From CAZAGT01 sp964484515 (GTDB taxonomy: Bacteria; Desulfobacterota; DSM-4660; Desulfatiglandales; HGW-15): a DNA stretch of 19,831 nt. The notes under the pieces are model-generated. The model was not told the DNA's origin. It searched no databases and saw only the letters and a program-made list of their open reading frames with translations. The DNA is taken from contig CAZAGT010000052.1 in assembly GCA_964484515.1 (NCBI GenBank), forward strand, positions 1 through 19,831, read 5' to 3'. The translations under genes and the position numbers were made by a program. Positions 15,312-19,831 of this stretch are shown piece after piece (position 1 is the first letter of the stretch; the number at the start of each line of letters is the position of its first letter).

Positions 15312-16436
15312 TTGGGGACCGCTTTTCTCTACACGGACAAGTACTTCGACTATGATTACGGGGCCAGGCATCCGCTCAAGATCGAGCGCTTGCGCCTGAC
15401 TTACGAGCTTTGCCGAGCCTATGGCCTCTTCGATCTGCCGGACGCTATCCGGGTCGAAACCAAGCCCGCGACCGAATCCGAGATTCTCCGTTTCCATACT
15501 CCGGGTTACGTGGAATTGCTGAAGGCCGCGAGTGAAGGCCGTTGGGAAGGCGTCTTGGCCCATGGGCTCGGGCCGGGGGATAACCCGATCTTCCCAGGAC
15601 TCTGGGAATGGTCGTGTCTACACGCCGGTGCATCGCTTCAGGCCGCGCGGCTGGTGCTCGAAGGAAAGGTCCACGTCGCGTTCAATATCGCGGGAGGACT
15701 ACACCATGCCGGAGCCGAGCAGGCATCAGGGTTCTGCTACATCAATGACCCCGTGCTGGCCATCTACGCGTTCCTGGACCATGGCTTGCGCGTGATGTAC
15801 CTGGACGTCGATGTCCACCATGGTGACGGGGTCCAATGGGCCTTCTACGAAGATCCGAGGGTCTTGACGATCTCCTTTCATCAGGACGGACGCTCCCTGT
15901 TTCCGGGGACCGGAAGTCTCCGAGAAATGGGAAGAGGGAGTGGACTCGGGTTTGCCGTCAACGTGCCCATGCTTCCCGGGAGTGACGATGCCGTTTTTTG
16001 GGAAGGCTTCAGCGGCCTCGTGCCGAGGCTGCTCGATATGTATCGACCGGATGTGATCGTCGCCCAGTTGGGTGTCGACGCCTTCCTGACAGATCCCCTT
16101 GCGATGCTCGAATTGACGACGAACGGGTTTGTCAAGGTCGTCTCCTTTCTCACGGGATGCGGTGTGCCTTGGGTCGCACTGGGCGGAGGGGGCTACAATA
16201 TCACCAATGTGGCGCGGGCATGGACCTTGGCGTGGGCCGTTATGAACGGGGTCGAACCACCCGACCAGATACCGGCGGCTTCGATCAAGCTTCCCATGGG
16301 AGAAGGGACTCTGGTGGGGAATCTCCGAGACCCCGAGCATAGGAGTGCGCGGCAGAGCCAATGCGCCGAGCGTATGCGGGAATCGGTGAACTACTTGATC
16401 GAGAACATCTTGCCGCGTGTTACTTCAGATACGTAA
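15312..16436 (+). CDS. Histone deacetylase superfamily protein (AcuC-like)
   Basis: A 374-residue zinc-dependent deacetylase of the class I HDAC/AcuC type. Family members remove acetyl groups from lysines or from small amines such as polyamines; AcuC deacetylates acetyl-CoA synthetase in Bacillus. The catalytic His pair is GGLHHAG (H131-H132). Zinc ligands are D167 and H169 (DVDVHHGDG) and D256 (LGVDAF), and the transition-state tyrosine is Y295 (GGGGYN). All key residues are present, so it should be active. The TTG start at 15312 is supported by AGGAG with 7-nt spacing. A CoA ligase of the type regulated by acetylation lies at 3256-4791 but is not adjacent, so a link is speculative. Confidence 0.92.
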   Translation: MGTAFLYTDKYFDYDYGARHPLKIERLRLTYELCRAYGLFDLPDAIRVETKPATESEILRFHTPGYVELLKAASEGRWEGVLAHGLGPGDNPIFPGLWEWSCLHAGASLQAARLVLEGKVHVAFNIAGGLHHAGAEQASGFCYINDPVLAIYAFLDHGLRVMYLDVDVHHGDGVQWAFYEDPRVLTISFHQDGRSLFPGTGSLREMGRGSGLGFAVNVPMLPGSDDAVFWEGFSGLVPRLLDMYRPDVIVAQLGVDAFLTDPLAMLELTTNGFVKVVSFLTGCGVPWVALGGGGYNITNVARAWTLAWAVMNGVEPPDQIPAASIKLPMGEGTLVGNLRDPEHRSARQSQCAERMRESVNYLIENILPRVTSDT

Positions 16437-16466
16437 TTTTACAATGTTGCATCGGACAACAGATGA

Positions 16467-16493
16467 GGTTTCACGGTTCCGAAAGGAGAAACC
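16467..16493. other. Weak stem-loop after the deacetylase gene
   Basis: GGTTTC (16467-16472) pairs with GAAACC (16488-16493) around a 15-nt loop, 30 bp after the stop. No T-run follows, so it is at best a weak terminator. Confidence 0.3.
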
Positions 16494-16518
16494 GGCGAAC
16501 TGACACCTGAATACTCCT

Positions 16519-16895
16519 ATGAAACTTCATGAAATGTGGTCTGTGATACCTTATCGCCCGGCCATGGGGGGTCTCTTTTCAAGAAACGAAACGCTACCCG
16601 CTCGAACGCTGGAGAGACTTGCAGGCCAGCCGGCCGGAGCAGACTCGGAGAATGGGCCAAGGCAGTCAGTCCGGCCTATTCCGCGGAGGCCCTTCGGCCG
16701 CCTCGGGTAGCGCCTTATGCTGAGACATCGCACTCCATTCCTCGTTTTTGAAAAGAGACCCCCATGGCCGGGCGAACCTGCGCCGAAAGATCCAGAAATG
16801 ACAGATTCAAGGGGCATTTTCACGAAGTTCCCCAGTCGATGAATGTGGCCGCCCTACCGAGGCGGGTAAATTCCTGCGGCAAGCGGTGGGGCTGG
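16519..16895. repeat. Family A repeat, copy 2
   Basis: Core 16556-16773 with terminal inverted repeats GCCCGGCCATGGGGGGTC (left) and its complement ending CCCATGGCCGGGC (right). The outer GAAACTTCATGAAATG (about 16520) and TTCACGAAGT (about 16821) arms and the GGCCGCC...GCGGCAAGCGG tail match copy 1 in the same orientation. It fills the gap between the deacetylase gene and the Memo-family gene. Confidence 0.8.
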
Positions 16896-16961
16896 CTTCT
16901 GACAACCTTCAGAGACCCTCTTGAAACCTGAACCGTAGCCAAAGGCCTACCTTGAAAGATC

Positions 16962-18173
16962 ATGACGGATAAGGTCCCAGCCATTCGCAGAGACTTGGAG
17001 TTCGTACCCCTCATTCAGGCCGGACGGCAATATATCTTGGTCCGGGACCCGCTGGGGTTGGTGCCGGAGGGGAAGGCCCTTGACGCCTCCCTTGCACAGG
17101 TGCTGGCCCTTTTGGACGGCGAGAATACGCTCCGGGAACTTCAGATGGTGCTCATGAGGCGGCGGGGTGGCCTCCTGGTAGGGACTGATGAGGTGGTACG
17201 GCTTCTCTCCGAGTTGGATCAAGCGTTCATATTGAATACCGACCGGTATGTGCAGGCGAAAGAGCGGATCGTGGCCGAGTTTGCTTCCCAGAGCACGAGA
17301 CCGTGTGTCCATTGCGGACAGGCCTACCCTCGGGATCCATCCGCCTTGAGGCGAAAGCTGGATGAAACCCTAGGCAACGGGATTGACGGACCCGCGCCGG
17401 AGGGAAGGATCGTCGCCTTGGTGGCGCCCCATATCGACCTCTCCGTAGGGCGTCGGGTTTACGGGTCGGCCTATCGAACCCTCAGGGGTGCGACGGTGCA
17501 GCGAGTGGTGGTACTCGGAGTCGGGCACACCATGGGGGGGGATCTCTTCTGCGTGACGGATAAGGCGTTTGAGACGCCGCTGGGCGTTCAGGAGTCGGAT
17601 AAGCGCGTTATCGACGACCTGCGCGGGGCGGGGCACGAAGCCGTCGCCGAGAACGATTTCGCGCATCGCGGGGAACACTCCATCGAGTTTCAGCTCGTCC
17701 TCTTGCAGCACGTCCTGGCAAGGTCCTCCTGGACCATGATCTCGATCCTCTGCGGTCCGATTATGGGGAGCCTGTCCGAGTACAGCCGCGAGGCCTACCT
17801 AGCGAAGGCCGGCCCATTCCTGGAGATCCTCAAGGGGACCCTGGACGAAGGGAGCCTGCTCGCGGTCGGAGTCGACTTCTCGCACATCGGGCCCAAGTTC
17901 GGTCACGAGATGCCGGCCGCCCATTTGGCCGCCCAATCCGAGGCCCACGACAGGGCCCTCTTGGACCGGCTTTGTGCACAGGATGCCGAGCAGTTCTGGG
18001 AGGAGTCACGAAAGGTGGGCGATCGCTTCCATGTCTGCGGGTTCTCCGCCATGGCATGCCTGCTGGAGCTGTTACCTTCTTGCGAGGGCCGGGTGCTTGA
18101 CTACGCGATGTGGCATGAACAGCCCACCCGCTCGGCCGTCAGTTTCGCCGCCGCCGCCTTCAGCGCAAAATGA
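16962..18173 (+). CDS. Memo-family protein (AmmeMemoRadiSam system protein B) with N-terminal extension
   Basis: A 403-residue protein. Residues about 148-403 form the Memo domain, a dioxygenase-like fold. Candidate metal or active-site residues are H157 (VAPHIDL), H235 and H239 (HRGEHSIEFQL) and C359 (HVCGFSAM). The first 130 residues are an added region with a helical, winged-helix-like pattern (LDASLAQVLALLDGENTLRE, then EVVRLLSELDQAFIL) and a C115-V-H-C118 pair. In many anaerobes Memo, an AMMECR1 protein and a radical SAM enzyme form a system of unknown chemistry; the other two are not in this window. The start ATG 16962 has a poor ribosome site (GAAAG). Confidence 0.88.
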   Translation: MTDKVPAIRRDLEFVPLIQAGRQYILVRDPLGLVPEGKALDASLAQVLALLDGENTLRELQMVLMRRRGGLLVGTDEVVRLLSELDQAFILNTDRYVQAKERIVAEFASQSTRPCVHCGQAYPRDPSALRRKLDETLGNGIDGPAPEGRIVALVAPHIDLSVGRRVYGSAYRTLRGATVQRVVVLGVGHTMGGDLFCVTDKAFETPLGVQESDKRVIDDLRGAGHEAVAENDFAHRGEHSIEFQLVLLQHVLARSSWTMISILCGPIMGSLSEYSREAYLAKAGPFLEILKGTLDEGSLLAVGVDFSHIGPKFGHEMPAAHLAAQSEAHDRALLDRLCAQDAEQFWEESRKVGDRFHVCGFSAMACLLELLPSCEGRVLDYAMWHEQPTRSAVSFAAAAFSAK

Positions 18174-18281
18174 AAAGGCTCACGCCTGTTAGAGGTCTGA
18201 GGTTGGAGGAACGGCGCCAATTAGTCATAGGGATCTCCCGAAGGTGCCGGGACGTCAAGTTGTCGGGGAATTCGTCACTAT

Positions 18282-18409
18282 GGAGGCTCACGGAAAATGT
18301 GCAGATGCAAGGCATCCGAAATCATGAGGAACGAGGCGTACAATATAGGTACACCGCAGTGACGAAGGATGAGGATAACGCCGCAGATGTGGGTTTTCCG
18401 TGAGCCTCC
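18282..18409. repeat. Family B repeat, short copy 3
   Basis: A 128-bp element with perfect 16-bp ends, GGAGGCTCACGGAAAA and its inverse. The inner sequence, read on the minus strand, matches copies 1 and 2 (CATCTGCGGCGTTA..., CGTCACTGCGG, CGCCTC-TTCCTC, GCCTTGCATCTG), but it lacks the heptad insert and has GTACCTATATTGTAC there instead. Its last base is the final base of the epimerase TAG stop codon. Confidence 0.8.
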
Positions 18410-18813
18410 TAGTCTCGTTCGCAGATCTCTACCAGCACTCCGTTCGTCTCCTTGGGATGAATAAAGGCGATCCTGGCGCCGCCCGCCCCGGGCCGCGGCT
18501 GCTGGTCGATCAACCGCACGCCTTTGGCCTTGAGCTCTTCCAGGGCTTCTTGGATGTTCTCCACCCGGAAGGCGACGTGCTGAACCCCTTCGCCGCGGGC
18601 ATTGATGTACTTGGCCACCGGGCCGTCCGGCTCCGTGGATTCGAGCAGTTCCATCTCGCTGTCGGTTATAGGGATGAAGGCGACATTGACCTTCTGGTCG
18701 GCCACATTCTCGATCTCCTCGATCTTGAGGCCCAGCAGGTCGGTGTAGAACTTTCCAGCCTCTTGAATACTCTTGACCGCGATGCCGATGTGATCAATGT
18801 GTTTTACTTTCAT
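18409..18813 (-). CDS. mce: Methylmalonyl-CoA epimerase
   Basis: A 134-residue VOC-superfamily metalloenzyme that interconverts (R)- and (S)-methylmalonyl-CoA in propionate metabolism. Two beta-alpha-beta-beta-beta modules are visible: HIDHIGIAVKSIQEAGKFY (5-23) and GVQHVAFRVENIQEALEEL (76-94). Likely metal ligands are H8, E55 (EMELLES), H79 and E129 (VLVEICE). RPGAGGARIAFIHPKETNGV near the end is typical of epimerases rather than glyoxalase I. The ATG at 18813 has GGAG 5 nt upstream. No mutase or carboxylase gene is adjacent. A family B repeat abuts the stop codon. Confidence 0.92.
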   Translation of the reverse strand: MKVKHIDHIGIAVKSIQEAGKFYTDLLGLKIEEIENVADQKVNVAFIPITDSEMELLESTEPDGPVAKYINARGEGVQHVAFRVENIQEALEELKAKGVRLIDQQPRPGAGGARIAFIHPKETNGVLVEICERD

Positions 18814-18932
18814 GGTGTCTCCCTAAGAGAAGTCTAGAGTAAGCAGCCTAAGAGGGCACGGGAACCCTTGTCTTCACATTCGCAAAAATGGTAACATTTA
18901 GATTCTTGAAACGCGTTAGCGCATACGATCTA

Positions 18933-19176
18933 TCCGGTCATGGGGGTCTCTTTTCAAAAACGAGGAATTGAGTGCAAGGTCCAGGCATAAGGCGCTACCC
19001 GAGGCGGCCGAAGGGCCACCTGGGAATAAGCCGGGCTGAGTGCCTGGGCTCATTCTGCCAATCTGCGTCGGCCGCCTTGCCCCTCGGCCGTGAGCTCGGG
19101 GCCGAACGGCTGGGCAGCTTCTTCCGCGTTCGAGCGGGTATCGTTTCGTTTTTGAAAAGAGACCCCCATGGCCGGA
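18933..19176. repeat. Family A repeat, copy 3 (inverted)
   Basis: Terminal inverted repeats TCCGGTCATGGGGGTCTC (from 18933) and the complement ending CCCCCATGGCCGGA (to 19176) are about 32 bp long. The interior read on the minus strand matches copies 1 and 2 (ATACCCGCTCGAACGC, GGCCGCCTCGGGTAGCGCC) and is about 25 bp longer. The outer arms and tail of copies 1 and 2 are absent, which suggests this TIR-to-TIR segment is the mobile core. Confidence 0.8.
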
Positions 19177-19188
19177 CGTTGACTTGTT

Positions 19189-19214
19189 TCAGATACCAAA
19201 ATTGATACCAAAAA
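19189..19214. repeat. Short direct repeat GATACCAAAA
   Basis: GATACCAAAA occurs twice in tandem with a 2-nt spacer, just outside family A copy 3. It is AT-rich and could belong to a promoter region for the genes downstream; no clear -35/-10 pair is seen. Confidence 0.35.
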
Positions 19215-19226
19215 TGTATATTTAGG

Positions 19227-19334
19227 ATGTCCCTTAGCGAGCCGGCAGAGCAGCTAATCGAGGTTCTTCTTGCCGGCGCTGAGTACCTCCAAAGCAGCAC
19301 CGAGCTGCGAAACGCACAGCGAGCTAAGCCTTAA
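19227..19334 (+). CDS. Possible 35-residue protein
   Basis: The frame ATG 19227 to TAA 19334 encodes a 35-residue peptide beginning MSLSEPAEQLIEVLLAG and ending LRNAQRAKP. It looks like one amphipathic helix followed by a polar tail, with codon choice like neighbouring genes. The ribosome site is poor, as AGG directly precedes the ATG. It ends 34 bp before the zinc-ribbon gene on the same strand and could be its upstream partner. Not recognised. Confidence 0.35.
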   Translation: MSLSEPAEQLIEVLLAGAEYLQSSTELRNAQRAKP

Positions 19335-19368
19335 CATAATTCATGGTCCGGATCTAGAGGTTACGTCC

Positions 19369-19620
19369 ATGAGAAAGATGCCTTTCGGTTATCGACCCAT
19401 GGGCCCCCGCCCCCCCGAAGACGAGAAGGCCCAATTTGACCAATTCGAGGCGACCGAACTCTATTGCCCTCAGTGCGGTCGGGCGGTCCAAGTGAGGAAG
19501 TCCCTACTCCTGATCCTCCCCGAGGGGGACAAATATGAATACCGCTGTCAGCATTGTGGGACGACGGTGGGTGACAAGATAGATCGTTCCGGTCAGTTCC
19601 ACGGTGTCCTCAAGACCTGA
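19369..19620 (+). CDS. Small zinc-ribbon protein
   Basis: An 83-residue protein with two CxxC knuckles, C33-P-Q-C36 and C60-Q-H-C63, 23 residues apart, forming one zinc ribbon. The N-terminal 30 residues are proline-rich and charged (GYRPMGPRPPEDEK), probably disordered. The ATG at 19369 is chosen because the zinc ribbon is complete from there; the frame stays open upstream to 19270 but without a better start. GAGG lies about 9 nt upstream. Such small ribbons often bind nucleic acid or a protein partner; no specific role can be assigned. No membrane segment. Confidence 0.65.
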   Translation: MRKMPFGYRPMGPRPPEDEKAQFDQFEATELYCPQCGRAVQVRKSLLLILPEGDKYEYRCQHCGTTVGDKIDRSGQFHGVLKT

Positions 19621-19752
19621 ACCCCACCTCTGTGAGTCATTTGGCCAAGGAAAACCAACACCTGGGGCGTGGTCACGTTTCGAGGGCCACCTGAGGGAGG
19701 GCCCTGTCAAAACCGGATAAGGGTGGGTCGCTCTTGAGAACGGTCCTAGCGA
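19621..19752. other. Intergenic region after the zinc-ribbon gene
   Basis: Contains a possible AGGGCC/GGCCCT stem (about 19684-19706) without a T-tract, and GGGCGTGGTCACGTTTC, a near copy of a motif upstream of the DUF35 gene. No gene is seen. Confidence 0.35.
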
Positions 19753-19831
19753 AGCTGTCGAAAAACCGATTCTTCTGAGGCTGATGGAAAATGTCCATCC
19801 CGCTCTCTTCGAGCGGGACGAAACCGGGGAC
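19753..19831. repeat. Family B repeat, partial copy 4 at window end
   Basis: Begins AGCTGTCGAAAAACCGATTC, then CTGAGGCTGATGGAAAATG and the CCCGCTCTCTTCGAGCGGGA hairpin. This is the inverted right end of copy 2 (about 12102-12177). The element continues beyond the window. Confidence 0.75.

Noticed and set aside
16519..16751. Plus-strand ORFs of 63-71 codons in family A copy 2, and the similar one in copy 1
   Set aside because: They start in the outer repeat arm and are shadows of the repeat; the better conserved frame is the one on the opposite strand, reported as a finding.
18170..18403. 77-codon plus-strand ORF whose ATG overlaps the Memo-gene stop (ATGA)
   Set aside because: The second half is entirely family B repeat and no domain is seen; the overlap alone is not enough.
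1..19831. tRNA, rRNA, CRISPR array or complete insertion sequence
   Set aside because: No tRNA T-arm context, no rRNA-like blocks, no regularly spaced direct repeats with unique spacers, and no transposase, integrase or recombinase ORF were found on either strand.

Overview
The window looks like chromosomal DNA of an anaerobic or facultative Gram-negative bacterium with moderately high GC, most likely Desulfobacterota (former Deltaproteobacteria) or a near relative. This is inferred from gene content: formate-dehydrogenase/molybdenum maturation genes (fdhD, mobA), a methylmalonyl-CoA epimerase, an SCP-x-type thiolase with a DUF35 partner, an AmmeMemoRadiSam B protein, two PilZ proteins, a good match to a sigma-54 promoter, and many short interspersed palindromic repeats. 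No 16S gene or universal marker tree is available here, so the phylum call is tentative.

Layout. 1-100 is the truncated end of a palindromic repeat. 146-520 is a PilZ protein. 521-1588 has no convincing gene, but holds a strong hairpin (538-568) and a 198-bp nested inverted-repeat element (1027-1224). 1589-4791 is a two-gene unit: a dihydroxy-acid-dehydratase family enzyme followed 11 bp later by a MatB-like acyl-CoA synthetase. 4996-5791 holds a stand-alone LuxR-type HTH protein, with a possible sigma-54 promoter, and a second PilZ protein. 6020-6340 is a small conserved-looking protein with a clear sigma-70 promoter; its 3' end overlaps rsmE. The minus strand from 11806 back to 6294 carries glmM, thiolase, DUF35 protein, prmA and rsmE. 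Next come a minus-strand nucleotidyltransferase-fold protein, then fdhD-mobA (minus). The plus strand then carries a histone-deacetylase family protein and a Memo-family protein. The last genes are a minus-strand methylmalonyl-CoA epimerase, a possible 35-residue ORF, and a small zinc-ribbon protein.

How the genes fit together. fdhD and mobA are a maturation pair for a molybdo- or tungsto-formate dehydrogenase. Thiolase plus DUF35 resembles heteromeric thiolases in which the zinc-ribbon/OB protein is a required partner. prmA and rsmE modify the translation machinery. glmM feeds cell-wall precursor synthesis. The dehydratase-CoA ligase pair could convert a hydroxy acid into an acyl-CoA, but the substrate is unknown.

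The most unusual aspect is the repeat load. At least three families of short non-autonomous palindromic elements fill most intergenic gaps. Family A has three copies with about 32-bp terminal inverted repeats. Family B has at least four copies, two of them carrying a nested heptad-repeat insert. Family C is one AT-rich palindrome. One family B copy supplies the last codons and stop of prmA, and another abuts the stop of the epimerase gene. No transposase is encoded in the window.
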